The notes: generated from the sequence alone by a model not told the origin. 64,000 nucleotides of DNA from Moniliella sp. 'wahieum' (GCA_003971905.1 RSEE01000155.1:1-64000), one strand, 5' to 3'. Shown: positions 38,222-51,500, counted from the stretch's first letter. A program made the numbers and translations.

Positions 38222-40622
38222 ATGAGCGCCCACTTTGGCCGCGCCAACCGGTACAGCGTACCGCGCTCTACAGCCTAGCTGCCGAGCAAGACGTGGATGT
38301 GGAGGACGAGCTTGCGCGTACCCAGCGTCGTCTGCGTCTGCTCAAGGCGCGCATCTCGGCCCAGAGCAAGAACAACTTTATGCTCGAGCGCGACGTGCGC
38401 TTCCTCGACTCGCGCATTGCGCTTGATTGCCAACCGCATGGCGCTGGATGAGCAGACGGATGTGGCGCAGACCTTGGACGACCCCGATGTCCAGTCGGGC
38501 TATGCGCTGGACGACCGCAAGACCCAGCAATACGCCAACTTCTTCTTCCTCCTCCAGTCCGAGCCACGCCACATTGCCGCCCTCTGCCGACTGGTGTCGC
38601 TGGCCGAGATTGACACGCTGCTGCAGACTGTCATGTTCACCCTGTATGGAAACCAATACGAGAGCCGCGAAGAGCATCTGCTGCTCACCATGTTCCAGGT
38701 GCGTCGTCCCCCCTTCCCTTGTTGCCCGCCCGCGCGGCTGCTGACCTGGACCGGAAACATCTTCCTCCCCCTCCCCTTTGCCGGTTCTCGGTTCGGTTTG
38801 CTCGGTTTGCTCGGTCCTGTCTGCAGTCCGTCCTCTCGGCTCAGTTTGAGATGGCGACCGACTTTGGCTCGCTGCTGCGTGCCAACACGCCCGTGTCACG
38901 GATGATGACCACCTACACGCGCCGTGGACCGGGGCAGAGTTTCCTAAAGCAGGTGCTTGCGGAGCGGATCAACAGTCTGATTGAGCAAGGATCTCAACCT
39001 GGAAGTGAACCCGCTCAAGGTGTACGAACAGATGATCAGTCAGATCGAGGAGGATTCCGGTAGTCTTCCGCCCAACCTTCCGCGGGGTGTGCCGGCCGAG
39101 GTGGCGGCGGCCAATCCGGATGTGCAGGCGATTGTCGCGCCGCGGCTGACGATGCTGATGGAAATTGCCGGGAGCTTTTGCAGACGATTATCAATTCGAT
39201 TGAGCTGGTTCCGTATGGGATCCGGTGGATCTGCAAACAAATTCGGTCGTTGACCAAGCGCAAGTACCCTGATGCCAGTGACGCTTCGGTGTGCTCGTTG
39301 ATTGGCGGCTTCTTCTTTTTGCGCTTCATCAATCCGGCCATTGTCACGCCGCAGGCGTACATGCTGGTCGACGCTAGTCCCGCCAAGCATCCGCGTCGGA
39401 CCTTGACGCTGATTGCCAAGATGCTGCAGAACCTGGCCAACAAACCGAGCTATGCCAAGGAGGAGTACATGCTTTCGCTCAACCCGTTTGTCGAGGCAAC
39501 CAACCGCGGATCAACCAGTTCCTCAATGCGCTCTGCGATGTCGGTGACTTTTACGAGACACTAGAGATGGACCAGTACATGGCGCTGAGCAAGAAGGATC
39601 TGCAGATTTCCATCACGCTCAATGAGCTGTACAACACGCATACCCTTGTTGCGCAGCACCTCGACGTGCTCGCGCCAGGCGACAAGCATCACCTTCGGAT
39701 TGTGGTGGATGAGCTGGGCCCTGCGCCGGCCCAGGTCCCACGCAACGAGAACCGGAGCATTGAGTTGCCTCTGTTTAGTCGGTGGGAAACGCCGATTCAG
39801 GACTTGACAACGGCGCTCATGTCGAGAACAATGTGACATCGAACGAGATTTTGTACATGGAGACCAAATCGCTGTTTGTGCAGATGCTGCGGATTGTGCC
39901 TGCGCTAGCGGAGCCACGACCGTTGGCGCTGCAGCTGATTGCCGAGCGGGCGGCAACGAGCAAAGACGCGGCAATGGTCCGCCGCGGGATCAAGACCAAG
40001 GAGATGCTGCGCGAGTTGGAGGAACTGAAGATTGTGGATCGGCGGGACGGGTATGCGCTGATGGCGGACGAAGTGGAGGCGAGCTGGCCCACCTGGGCAA
40101 CATGCGAGAAAAAATGGTGCAGGAAATGGCTTCGCTCGAATCGGTGTACCGGACAATTGGGGAGCACAATGCGTATCTGCGCATGCAATTTGACGCCTAC
40201 CGCTCTTACCTACACAATGTGCGTCTCACCTCCTCAGCCGGCAAGGACGGCAAGGCAACGGCAGCCGTGGGCGTGGTCGCGTTCAATGGCAAGGAACGAC
40301 GTGCGCACAATCGTCGGCCCAAGGTCCTTACCGCTTCACCCATGCCCAATTGGAAAAAGACGGGACGATCGTCGAGTCGTCCGTGCCGGAACCGCGTCGG
40401 GCCAATATCTTTTTCACTTTCCTCGCCTTCCCCGCAGCGTTTTTGATTGCGCTGCACTACAAGGGAAGGGAAAAAGCCATCCTGGAAATGGACCTCAAAC
40501 TGGACGACCTGCTGGAGAAGCAGAAGGACGAGGTACAGTGGCTCGATTTGGAGTACGTCAAACTCGATGTTGGCAAGGTTCTCCACTTGCTCAATCGGAC
40601 GTTCACCAAAAAGGGCCGATAA
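38222..40622 (+). CDS. Ras GTPase-activating protein, IQGAP/Gap1(Sar1) type
   Basis: It stimulates GTP hydrolysis by Ras and so ends Ras signalling at the plasma membrane; fission yeast Gap1/Sar1 is the nearest described member. From ATG 38222 ([13 protein letters not shown]) the reading continues in another frame with a coiled coil ([17 protein letters not shown]), [19 protein letters not shown] and [16 protein letters not shown], then an intron (38699 to about 38825). The RasGAP domain follows: [20 protein letters not shown], then [67 protein letters not shown] and [12 protein letters not shown]. The RasGAP C-terminal domain follows ([57 protein letters not shown]) and ends [11 protein letters not shown], stop at 40622. 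About 770 residues fits Gap1. Five or more one-base frame shifts without splice sites are seen. The 3' end faces the TMEM135-like gene. Confidence 0.88.
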
Positions 40623-41183
40623 CCCCCTCCCCCTCCCCCCCCCCCTCCCTCCCTACCCCCTAACCCACGTCTCGACGCACTCTTCCCCCCCCGCCCCTTG
40701 GAGAGGGAAGATGCGTGCATCTTGCTCCCTTGTGCTGTTGGCCCCCCGATACCAGTCTTTATCGACTACCCCACTCTCGCCTGCTCTTGTGCCTGGTTTT
40801 GTACTTTCATTCCCCCGTCTCCCTTGTCCCTTGTCCCTTTCCATCCCTTATAGCACGCTTAACGTTCATACCCATCCGCCTCGCTGCCTCCCTCTCTTCC
40901 GGCCGGACAGTCTGCCCTCCCTGACCCCTAACCCCTTCCTAGCTTGCTTTACAGCCCATTCATTCCCGGCGCTTCCCTTACGAAACGGGCGATGATCTTT
41001 CGTCGCCAGCACAGCGCAGCAGGCGTGCGTGCCAGCACGACAGGCAGTTGGTCGAGTCGTAGTGGTAGCGGTACTTGTAGATGTATTTAGATTTGTAGTT
41101 ATAGTTGCAGTTGGGGGCAGCGGGGTGCAGGTTGCAGGTTGCAGGTTGCAGTTGCGGGCGGTAGATTGGGAGTAGTTTCGTGG
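40623..41183. other. Spacer between convergent genes
   Basis: Pyrimidine-rich 3' flank of the RasGAP gene. Near 41128-41152 there is a TTGCAGG heptamer run (three to four units). Confidence 0.5.
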
Positions 41184-43170
41184 TTAGTTGCGCCCGAGGA
41201 ACTGGTACAGCACGCGGCGGACCAAGCCCGAGAGGTGGTCAGGCTGGGCATAGGTGCCCATGACCAAGCTCATACCGGCCATGGCGAGGAGCAAGTCGCC
41301 ATGGGGCAGTTTCGGAGCCCAGCCTTGAGTGCGAGCCACGCGCCAGGCCGAGTCGAGCGCTTTGGGCAGCACGTACGCCGCCAGCTCAGAGCGACGTCGG
41401 GCGTCATCGACAAAGAGCGAGAGACCAGTGAGCATGCCTGCCGGGCCGGCCCAGTGCGGGCTGCCGAGCATGAGGATGAACGAGGTGGGCAGACGGTCGC
41501 GCAGCGCAGGCCGGGCCAAAATAAAGTGCTGCACGACGCGCGGGAAGCAAAATCCAAATTGCCACAAGTTGACAAACGCAGCGAGGAACAGCGACGAGCG
41601 CGCCGAGCCAAAGAGCGAGCGCAGGGTGATTTGCAGCGGCGTGCGCACAAATGCCTTGGTACGCAAAAAGAGCGCCGGGACAAAGTACAAGACGAGGTAG
41701 ACAGGCAAGATCCACTTGGCTACCAAGTAAGTCCGTAAAACCGGCTCCCATAGATGGTTCGTCGTGCGCGGGTGCATAAACGCGCACGGGAGATGGAGGA
41801 CCTTGTCGAGCGGGTCGACGGCCGGACCCTGGCCCGCTTCAAACGCCGCCGTCGCAGCTCGCACACGACGACTGGTATCCAGCACCTTGCGAAGCGCCAG
41901 TACGTTGCCAGCGGAGATGCCGACCACGTTCTGCTTGTTGGCTGGAACCGGGGCGTAGATGGGGTCGGAGGTGGCTGTGCCGGGCACCAGGGGCTGGGGG
42001 AACTCGCCGCCAGGGAAGAGACAGAGGATGTTTGGTCCGGCACTTGGCCCGTCGCAGTAACTTGGTCGATGGTGGTGAGCGCATTGCGGCACGCCTGCGA
42101 CGCATCGAGGATCCACTTGACGTAACCACGGTCCAAACTCGGTCGCGCATTGACCCAGGCCCACATGATTTGGCCACACGCCAAACCAAACACCAGCACC
42201 GCACCGTGGGGGACGTGCACGCGGCCCATATCTTCCAGGATGTTGTACGAGCCCTCGAGGCCGCGGACAAACAATTGTTGGCCAATCGACGTGCGCGTCG
42301 AGGAACTTTCGACGAGCAAGGCCAAGGCGCTAAGGGCACCAGCGACATAGGCGTGCCACACGCGCGCACGCGGGTCACGGAGGTACACGGGCCGACGCTG
42401 CCACAGCCGACGTTCGCGTTCCCTTTCCCATTCGCGCTGCTTGCGCTCCCCGCGTCCGATCGCACGCAACGTGGCCACTTGGTTGTCAGCATCGGATGTG
42501 GCGCGGGACCGCGCCGTGTCGCGCCGTTTGCCCGTCGGCGGCGGCGGCGGGGTGAGCAAGCGCAGCGTATTGCTCACCAGCTTGTACAGCAACGCCCACA
42601 GGCCCAGCATCGTGCCAAAGCGCACGTTGGCCGCCGAGGTGTAGGCGCGGAACAGGGTGCTGAAACGCACCTTGCCCCGGCGCAGCGACCCAATCAGAGC
42701 CAGCAAAAAAGATGGTCCCGCGCAGACCCCAGCTGACCAGCCCGGCACGCAGGCCGCCGCGCACGACATGCACCAGCAGGCGCTCCCAGTCGCCGGGCTC
42801 GCGCGCATTCTCCCCGCCCGGGCGCCAGATCTTGGGGGTGAGGGTGCGGTGGAGGCCCTTGGCAGCCTCGGCGAGGGAGACGGTGAGGCGGAGCGGGGGC
42901 GAGCTGGGGCGGAGGCGTGCGGGGTGCCGGGGTGGGTGGCGGGCACGGAGAGAGAGTCGGAGCGGCGGAGGTGGAGGGCGTTGATGGACAGGCTGCGGCG
43001 GATCTGCTGGGCGGTCTGGGCGAGGCCGGGGGTGGGCGGGCCGGAGAGGTAGGCCTGCAGCGCTCGTGCTCCTCCTCGTCCGAGTCGGCGGCGAGGGCCG
43101 CGGGGGGGGCGCGCGGGGGCGGCGGCGAGGCGGAGGGCGGGCTGACACGCAGCGTCGAGGGCGCAGCCAT
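41184..43170 (-). CDS. TMEM135-like integral membrane protein
   Basis: TMEM135 relatives are multi-span membrane proteins linked in animals to mitochondrial and peroxisomal dynamics and lipid transport; the fungal role is undefined. From the ATG at 43170 there is a Pro/Ala-rich N-terminus, then WERLLVHVVRGGLRAGLVSW and FSTLFRAYTSAANVRFGTML. A basic linker with EREREREW-like charge leads to VWHAYVAGALSALALLVESS, VHVPHGAVLVFGLACGQIMW, LHLPCAFMHPRTTNHLWE (the Cys-x-x-x-HP motif that recurs in this family), WILPVYLVLYFVPALFL and TSFILMLGSPHWAGPAGML, ending VRRVLYQFLGRN with the stop at 41184. At least eight hydrophobic segments are present. The 41.2-42.2 kb part reads continuously for 331 codons; the upstream part changes frame several times. 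Confidence 0.72.
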
Positions 43171-43324
43171 GGCCAGGAGGGGGCGAGAAGGAGCAGCGAG
43201 CAGCAAGCGGTGGGGGGTAGACGTTCGACGTTGCACGCAGCCTGGGGAGGGTGGGGCCCAGACTGGCGCGCCGCCTCCTGCCTCGCATCTGAGATCTCGG
43301 CTGTCCGATCGGTCTTCGGTCTTC

Positions 43325-43380
43325 AAGCTTCAAGCTTCAAGCTTCAAGCTTCAAGCTTCAAGCTTCAAGCTTCAAGCTTC
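43325..43380. repeat. Perfect (AAGCTTC)8 array
   Basis: Eight uninterrupted 7-bp units, each a HindIII-like palindrome plus one C, between the CaMK 3' end and the start of the TMEM135-like gene. It is the longest of the palindromic heptamer arrays in the window. Confidence 0.97.
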
Positions 43381-43903
43381 ACTCGCATGGGCCATTGGTC
43401 ATCGGTCACCGGTCATCCGCCGTCCATCCCATGCACTCATGCGCCGCCCCCTCGCAGCCCAGACCGAAGGCCGAGACCCTGCGCAGACGTGCCAGAAGCC
43501 AAAGCCCCCCGCAGGCGCGCATTGCAATGTTGAAATGGGCTCGGCTGTCGGCTGGTGCCCCACGGCGTCTGTCTGATGCATGATGCCGATGATGCAGCGT
43601 TGCTGACGCATTTCCTGACACCCACTGCCCACTGTCCACACCAGCCGCAGCACATAGATACAGCACAACAAGTACATCACACGTCACGTGCCCTAACGCC
43701 TACCGCCATCGCGGGGCAAGCGCCCCACAAGCACAGCACGCCCCTCAGCTCAGCCTGGCGGGCTGGCACGCCGACATGGCGCGCCTCAACTAACCCTCAA
43801 CTCAACGCCCAGGCGCTGAGGCTCAGCGCTGAGGCTCAGCCCGCTCAACCCGGGCCAGGCCCTCCCGCTCGCCCCGCTCGCCTGGCAGACCATCCATCAT
43901 CCA

Positions 43904-45476
43904 TCAGGCGGTCACGGCCACTCGCGTCGTAGAGCTCTTCATAGAACCAGAAGCGTATTCTGGGCAACGAGCAGCGCCCCCGCCCCCCCCATCGTCGCTT
44001 CCAACCTTTCCGCTTTCATCAGCAAACCTCAGCCGGGCAAGCCCGGCAGGATGGCAGTCCCCGTGGGCGCACGATTCCTCGTCCACGAGGGCACGAAGGA
44101 ACCGTCTGTGTCTTGTGCTTCGCCCGCGGCGGGGCGAACGTCGAGGCGAGGCAAGCAGCCAGATAGTGGTGGGTCCTGGAGCAATCCATCGGAATGCCTG
44201 GCGTGCGCGTGCGACAAGGACATAGAGTGGGTCGACGACGGCGACACGCCCGCCGCCTCGTCGTCCGAGATAAAGTCCCCCGGTCCCAACCCGAGTTGCG
44301 AGCGCGCCTTGTGCACTTCGTCGCGCCTCCACTGCGCCGTTGCCTGTTTGCCCACGGCGCCGCGACATGGTCCTCAAACGCGGTGTGGGCGTGTCCATCG
44401 GGATCCTGCTTGCGCGCCAGGGCGGCCAGGTTGCGCATCCGAGTGCCCGCTCGCACAGCCAACACGGCAGCGCGTAACCGTCTCCGATGGTTCGCGTGCA
44501 GCGCCGAGGAGATATCGGTGGTGGCTGCGCGCCCGTTGTCGAAAGCCAGGGATGAGCGAGCGCTTGGGCAGCCGTGATGCGTTGGTTCGGATCGAGGGTG
44601 AGGCAGCGCTGGGCAAACTCTTTGGCTGGCGAACTAATGTGGGACCAGTGGCGCGGGTGGAACGGGATCTTGCCCGCCTTGGTCTCGGCTGCGAGCAACT
44701 TGGGGTCGTCGGTACGGAATGGCGCGTAGCCGCATAGGAGCGTATAAGTGATCACGCCTAGGCTCCACAGATCCACCGGCGTGCCATGGCCTTGGCCCAA
44801 TAAGATTTCCGGTGCGGCATAGCCCAACGAGCCGGCGGCCGAGGTGAGTTGGTCCGTGGCGAATGCAGTGCCCTGGCAATGCCAAAATCCACCAGGACGA
44901 CATTGGCGTCGTGTGCGGGGGAGCGGAAGAGGATGTTCTCGGGTTTGACATCGCGGTGTACCACGCCATGTGCATGGAGGTAGGCCAAGGCACTCGCAAT
45001 CGATCGCACAATGTCCGCCGCATCGCGCTCGGAAAATTTGCCCCGCGCCACCAGGCAGTCAAACAGCTCCCCATCAGCCAACTCAAATACGAGGTAGTAC
45101 TTGGTCCGGCTGCTGAACCAGTCCAGCAGACGCACCACGTGCGGGTGCGGTGGCGAAAGGGAAGCCAAGACGCCAATTTCCAGCTCGACATAGTCCAGGT
45201 GGCCCTTGAGCACTTTTTTGGAATCACCTTGACCGCCACTTTTTGCCCTGGGACAACATGCGACTCTCGCGCGCCAAACGAGCGACTGTCCGTGCGCACC
45301 GTCCCCTCCGCGGGGGGCGTGAGGCCTGCAGCGAGAGGCAAACTGGGCGAACCGATCCGGGTGGCAAGACGCACAGCGCCAAACGTGCCCTCCCCGAGGG
45401 TAGGGCCAAAGACATACTCTTTCTTGCGGCTGTAGTTTTCAGGCTGGCGACCGAGCAGGCTCTTGACGTTGACCAT
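43904..45476 (-). CDS. Calcium/calmodulin-dependent protein kinase I-like (CaMK)
   Basis: Serine/threonine kinase of the CAMK group, probably activated by Ca2+/calmodulin. The ATG at 45476 (MVNVKSLLGRQPENYSRKKE) leads into YVFGPTLGEGTFGAVRLATR (Gly loop), a variable insert, QKVAVKVIPKK (catalytic Lys), LDYVELEIGVLASLSPPHP (alpha-C Glu), TKYYLVFELADGELFDCL, HGVVHRDVKPENILF (catalytic loop), VVLVDFGIARAL (DFG), MGYAAPEILLGQGHG, DLWSLGVITYTLLCGYAPF and RCLTLDPNQRITAAQALAHP. The tail beyond the domain is in mixed frames and its calmodulin-binding helix could not be pinned down; the last frame runs to 43904. At about 45216 an A run seems one base short, and shifting joins IPKK to VLKGHLDY exactly. 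CaMKI is preferred over CHK2-type because of the N-terminal lead and lack of an FHA domain. Confidence 0.85.
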
Positions 45477-46495
45477 TGGTTGGACAGAAAATAGCGACGC
45501 GCATCGGCCGGCGATGTGTCCGTCTGTTCTGGAGACGAAAAGAGAGCCCGATCCCTCCCTCGGTGACCGTACGCTGCTGTTGGTTGCCGTCGTCTGCGCA
45601 CTGAACGAGCAGCGCCTCTCCAAACCTGAGGCCTCAGGCCCTCAGGCCTCCGGGCCTCACTGGTCCTGGTCCAGCTAGTCCCTAGTCACCGTCACCGTCA
45701 CCTCCGCTGGGGCTTGGGTAGGCGCTAGCTCTGGCCCACGGATTGGGGTGGGCGCTGTGTCGCCCTGCGCTGGCTGGCCGCGGCGCGCCAACGTCATGCA
45801 CGTCATGCTCGACTCAGCATTGCGCAGCATCCATCATCCATCCCGTGCATCCCCCATCCCCTCGTACGGTATCACATAGCCCATGTCACATATCACACGG
45901 GATGTCACGTGTCACGTGGTACGTCGCAATGTCGCATGTCGCATGTCACACCACCCGTCGCTGGCTAAATTTCTGCCCCCGACCCGCGCCGGGCTCCAGC
46001 CATCGGCCGCAGCCAGTCCAACCGCGCGTGCGTGCGAGCCACTACCACCTGACCAGCAAACGCGATGCAACGCTTGATGCATGCGCGTGCCACGCATGCC
46101 ATGTCAATGTCACACGTCACATGTCAATGTCATTCGTGCCCGACGCGCCACGCCCCCAACGTCAACTAGAGCACAGGCGACGGCCTCGAGCTCCGTGGTT
46201 CCCGTGCAGGAAGCGTGCCTGGCGACGGGGGCTGTCTTCCCTCAGGCCTCAGGCCCTGCCTGAGGCCTCAGCCTGAGGACTGGGCCCCGCACGCGGATGA
46301 GGTTGGCCGCGGCCATCGGAAGACCAGGCCGCCTCCACCATCCTAAACAATACCAAAGGTGCAAAGGGGGCTAGTAAGCCCTCCACACCCCCTCGTTTCC
46401 CGCCTTGCGCCCCGGCCACGGGAGTGAGCTCAAAAGAACGAAAAAAACACACACGTCCGAGGCGGCCCGCACCCTAAGGCCTAACCGCTAACCCC
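45477..46495. other. Spacer with AGGCCT and GTCAC motif runs
   Basis: No gene. AGGCCTC-type units lie at about 45628-45652 and 46240-46278. A long chain of GTCACRTG/GTCGCATG motifs lies at about 45880-45955, with more near 46100-46130. Confidence 0.5.
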
Positions 46496-47343
46496 TCAAA
46501 TCTCCTCTTCCTCCTCTTCCTCTTGCTCGTCGAACAAGTCCAGCTCGGGAAAGTCACCGACGCGGACCTTGTCCGGGCGGACAAACCCGCCGTACTTGGG
46601 CAGCGTTTCAAAGTACCGTTTGCCTGCGACGACCGAACCATCGTTCGCGCCCACCGGCTCGTCGTACTGCACCCCGACCCAAATGCCCGTGGCGCGCGGG
46701 CGCCCGGCCGCGGCGCAGGCATCTCAGCCTCGCCTACGAACCGCACCGTGCCGCGTGCAGGCCCCGTGGCCCGGTCCACCTCGCACCGGTCCCCGACGTG
46801 GATCGCCTGCGCAGCAGGTGCAGCATGGGGAAGTGGGAGCCTGCTGCGTCTGCTGAGCCTGGTGCGCCCGCACAGCCGCCAACTGCGCACGCACCGTGTT
46901 GCTCCGCTTCTCGTACTCTTCCTGGCTCATCTCGTACTTGGGAACGCTTTCGTCGTCGGCTAGGTCGGCGGTGCGAGCGGCTTGGAGCCAGGCGGGGGCG
47001 GCGCCTTGGACCTGCGCGAGTCAGTGGGCTGCGGGCTGCGGGCTGCGGGGGTGAGGCTGGGAGGGGGGGGGGAGAACAGGAAACGTACGATGATTACCGA
47101 ACCTGTTTGCACGCCGTAGTCGTACAGCGTTCGACTCTCGTCCGCGAGGGCTACCACTCCGGACGCCTGCTCCAGCAGCAACGTTTGCCCAGAGGGCGGG
47201 ATGCCGGTGATCTGCTCCAGCGTGCCCTGCAGTTGGAAGATGGGAACGCCAGCAGACAGGTAGCGTTCCATGTCGATGCCGACGCTGGGCGCACGCAGGT
47301 GCACCTTGACGCCACCGCTTCCCGACGACAGGATCTGGGCCAT
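46496..47343 (-). CDS. Tubulin-folding cofactor B (Ubl + CAP-Gly)
   Basis: Cofactor B (yeast Alf1, fission yeast Alp11) binds alpha-tubulin released from the chaperonin and, with cofactor E, drives tubulin folding. The ATG at 47343 starts [19 protein letters not shown], an N-terminal ubiquitin-like domain ([20 protein letters not shown] ... [16 protein letters not shown]). An intron (about 46965-47085) leads to [20 protein letters not shown], a coiled linker, then the CAP-Gly domain ([57 protein letters not shown]) and the acidic ending [14 protein letters not shown], stop at 46496. About 240 residues, as usual for the family. One or two frame slips lie inside the CAP-Gly domain. Confidence 0.88.
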
Positions 47344-48547
47344 AGTGCGGGCGAATGTGCTGGGGGCAGTCCGGCCGAGGAGGTGGTGGGGCGCAAAGCA
47401 CTTTGGGGGATTGGTCTTCTGTGCACGTGGCGCCAGGGGTGGATTGAATGTTTCATCGCCTGGCGCCACCGCTGGGGCAAATCCGAGGCTACAGCGTCAG
47501 AGGTGTGGGGCAAAAGGCACTCGGCGGTGTTGGAGAGACATAGCTCCAAGCGCACAGACAATACCCCGGCTGTCCAAAACGGATTGACCGATCAGAGTGG
47601 TACCCGTTACGAGGGCTGTAGGTATGGTGGTGGTACTGCTCTTACCTTATCTACAGCCCAGGTCGTAGCCAGGTGGTGTCCCGCCTGCAATGGCTTAGTT
47701 GACTCGGGCTGACACTGGCCAATCACCGTGCCGAGGAAAAGAACCGGTGCTATATATAGTTAGTACGCACGACGATCCTGCACCTCTCTCACATATGAAT
47801 AAGAGAGGCGGAGACGATGTGTGTTCATTTCTACTCCCCTTGGTCATGGGTATGTGATCGAGGCCACACTCACCTGGCCCCCCCACCCCTAATGCCCATC
47901 ACGGGAGGAAACATGTATGGCAAGTCTGATGGGATTATTCTTTTGCGCATTTGCATGCCGCACCATAGTATAGGAATGCTGCGCAGTAAGTCTCGGTGAG
48001 TGGAGCCGGTGCTGGCGCGCCCCAAGAATGAGGTTGGGCCGGTGGCCGCGCAAATTCGAGCGAGAGCCATGCAGGCGGGCGGGGGGAAGGGGGGGGGCGT
48101 GGATCAACAGAGTGAAGACGAGAGAGATGCGTGCTATGGTTCCACGGACGGAAGAAAAGAGCGAATGTAGAGGTCTGCTATCTATACTTAGCACAGCACA
48201 GGGGTATATTCCTGGGCCGAGGACGAGAGACAGCCGGGGGAGGAAAGGGCCGGTTGGGGAGCAGGCGATGGTTAATCCCAGTGATTGTGCCGGGGAGTGT
48301 GACGTGGCACGTGACATTGCCATGCATGTGCTGCCTGGGCTGATGATGTCATCCATCTGATGCCTGAGCAGGCTGAGTACTGAGTCCCGGCAGATTGAAC
48401 GTTTGCACTAATGCGGACGGGCAAGGCGCGGTTGGGTGCGAACGAGGCAATGGGTTCCATCAGCACCGGCCGAACTGAACCCATGCGCACACTACGCCGC
48501 CACGGCTCAGACGCATCCATCCGCCCCGCTCCCCCCCCACCATCCCC
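47344..48547. other. Spacer with no recognised gene
   Basis: It separates two divergent genes (tubulin cofactor B on minus and LAM-B on plus), so it must hold both promoters. Open frames are short shadows. Confidence 0.4.
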
Positions 48548-51500
48548 ATGTCCCTCTTCCGCCCCCACAATGATACCCCCAACGGCTCCTTTGTCCACAG
48601 CAACAGCCTCCGCCGCGCGCCCCGGCCCTCCACCTCCAAGTCCCTCCGCCGCCCGGCGGCCAGCACGCTGCCCAACCGGCACGAGCGCATGCGCCGTGCG
48701 CTCGACGATGCCGCTGCCCTGGACCGTGATTCTGCCGGGTCCGATTCGGGCAGTTCGGGCGACGAGGCACCAGCGCCGCCGCCATCACATGCCATCCCGT
48801 CTTCGCTGGCGCCCGATACGACCGCGCTGTATTCCCTCGATGCGCCGAGCCATGGCAGCTTGCGTCTGGACGAGGTGGAGCGGGACGCGTCGGCTGCGCC
48901 TGCTGTGGCGGCACCGCCATTACCTGATTCACGTGTCCCTGCCCGGGATCCAATCGCCCCGTCGGCTCGGCACCCGGCGCACCAGGCACCGAGGTGCTGC
49001 CGACCCAGTCGCCGCTCCCACTTGCGCTGCGCCAAGTCATCTCGACCTCGACCCAGCCCGCGTTGATTCGCAGTGCCAGTCCCGCCAAGCCTGCTCAAGC
49101 CTTGGTTTCTCCCGCCTCGGCCAATGGCCACAACCCCGTGACGGCCGCTGCGTCGGCAGCTGCCTTCCCCCTCGCCTCTGTCTCTGCCGGGTCTGCTTCT
49201 GCTTCCGGTGCCGAGTCGAGCGAGCGGAGCGAGCCTGCGGTCGCTCCTGTTGTCGCCCTGTCTGACCCTAAGGACGGCAAGGCGGACGAAGATGGGATCA
49301 GTGAGGGGCTGCGCAACGCGCTCTCCACGGCACTGGACACGACCCGTTTAACTTCGATGGAGCCAGTGGAGGATGAGAGCGATTCGGATGCCAGTCCGTG
49401 GGCCAGCACGCGCGCCTGGCAGACCGACCCGGCCGCAGTGGAGCACCAAATCACCGGCTTTGCCGTCGCCTCGTCCAAGCGCAACGCCGAGTTTCACGCC
49501 ATCTTTGCCGATGCGCCCGAAGACGATTATTTGATTGAAGGTGGGTTTGGGCGGAAAAACTTGCTTGGGCTGGCTGCGCCTAGCTAGCGGTTGCCCAACT
49601 GAGTGCCTGAGTGCTTGAGTACCTGAGTACCGAGTGTGAGACCTGAGATCTGAGTTACTGACCCCATTCATTGTCGTATCGTAGATTATGGCTGCGCTTT
49701 GGTCCGCGACATTTTGCACCAGGGGCGTCTGTACGTTTCGGAGAACCACTTGTGCTTCAACTCGAACATTTTTGGCTGGGTGACCAACCTGGTTGTGCCC
49801 TTTGCCGACATTGTCTCGATCGAGAAGCGCAACACGGCACTTGTGATTCCCAATGCGATCACTGTGGCCACATTAACTGCCAAGGTACGTGATGTGCTCT
49901 GTGGTTCCTCTCCTCGCTACCGATTTCGCTCTGCTTTCCTCTGCCTTTGCCTGCCTTCCTAACCCACCCCACCACCCTACCTGCCCGTGCTGATGTACCG
50001 AGCGTGCAGTATACGTTTGCCTCCTTTCTTTCGCGCGATGGACGTACGATGTGATTCGGAACATTTGGAAGCTGTCGCATCCGTCGCTGGCCACAGGGCT
50101 GGCGGGAGCGCGCGACACGGACGAAGAAAGTGGTGCGGAGGCGACGGCTGAGGCGCGGTCCAAGGCGCGCTGTCCAAGCGCGCCCGGCTCCGGCGTAAGT
50201 TTATGGAGCGTAGGGAGAAACGGAGGAGACAAGGCATGGGCTCGGACGAAGATGGCGATGCGTTGTCGGAGGACGGGTTGTCGTTGTCCTCGTCTTCCTC
50301 GGAGGAGGAGGAGGAGGAGAAAGCGACGCAGAAGGCAGATGGGCCTGCGGCGAAACGGTCACGTCGACGACTGCACCCGACCGACGAGTGCGAAGATGGG
50401 AAGCGCAAAGAACATTATCCCAATGTGGTCATGGACGCCATCTTCCCCACGAGTGTGGAGACGTTGCACAACCTTCTCTTCACCACGGATTTCGTACGGA
50501 CGTTTTTGGTGGAGAACCAAAAAGTGTTGGATGTCGAGATTGGCGAGTGGGAAAAGGGGGAACAAGGCATGACCCGCTCCGTGGCCTACATCAAACCGTT
50601 GAATGCGTCGATTGGACCTAAGCAAGCCAAGTGCGTCATCTCGGAAACGTCATTGCACGTCGACCCAGCCCAGTACACCACCACCCTCACCACCACCCGC
50701 ACCCCCGACGTTCCCTCTGGCGGCTCGTTTTCAGTCAAGACGCGCACCTGCCTTACCTGGGCCGGAGGCTGGCGGACCAAATTGCATGTGACCTGTGCGG
50801 TCGAGTGGACCGGACGAAGCTTCATTCGCAGTGCGTACCCTCCCCCCTTTTTTTTCCGCCATCACAGATGGCGTCAAAGCCAAAGCGTCAACAAGGATTA
50901 GTGAACTGACGCGGACGCAGGTGTGATTGATCGGGCGTCGATTGAGGGACAAAAGGAGTACTACAAGGCGCTGCACAAGGCGATTGAGGAGTACATGCAT
51001 GCGCATGCGAATGAGTTTAAGGACCAAGAAGCCGACGAGGGCGAGGAAGAGATGGAGGAGGAAGAGGAGGAGGATCAGGCCTCCCTCGCTTCGCGCCACG
51101 CGAGTGTGGCAAGTAGTGTGGAGCCGGTGGGAACGGGCGGGGGAAGCAGCTTGGGTGCGCGGTTCTGGGAGGGGGGGCAGGGTGGTGCGTACGCTGGTGG
51201 ATCAGGTACGCCAAGCGTCGCTTACCACCCTCGTCCTCTCGGCCATGGTGGTGGTTCTGCTGGGGCTGAATATCTGGGCCATGCGCTCGGCGGACCGAGG
51301 CGGGCGGGCGGGGGAACGGGTGGCCAGTGGAACGGGTACGACAAGATGAGGCCGTGCTGGGCCAGGCGTTGCGACAAGCGCTCCACCAAGCCCTCTTTCC
51401 TCCGGACCAGCTGCCTGGTCACCAAGCCGACTCGCCACGCGATCAGGCAACTCGCCTCGCCCTCCTCTTGGAGCGCCAGGAACGTCAAGTCCAAACTCTC

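Noticed and set aside
37600-38250. Open frames of 230-260 codons on both strands
   Set aside because: They are low-complexity Pro/Ala/Arg/Gly translations of GC-rich repeats, and the frames are mutual shadows upstream of the RasGAP start.
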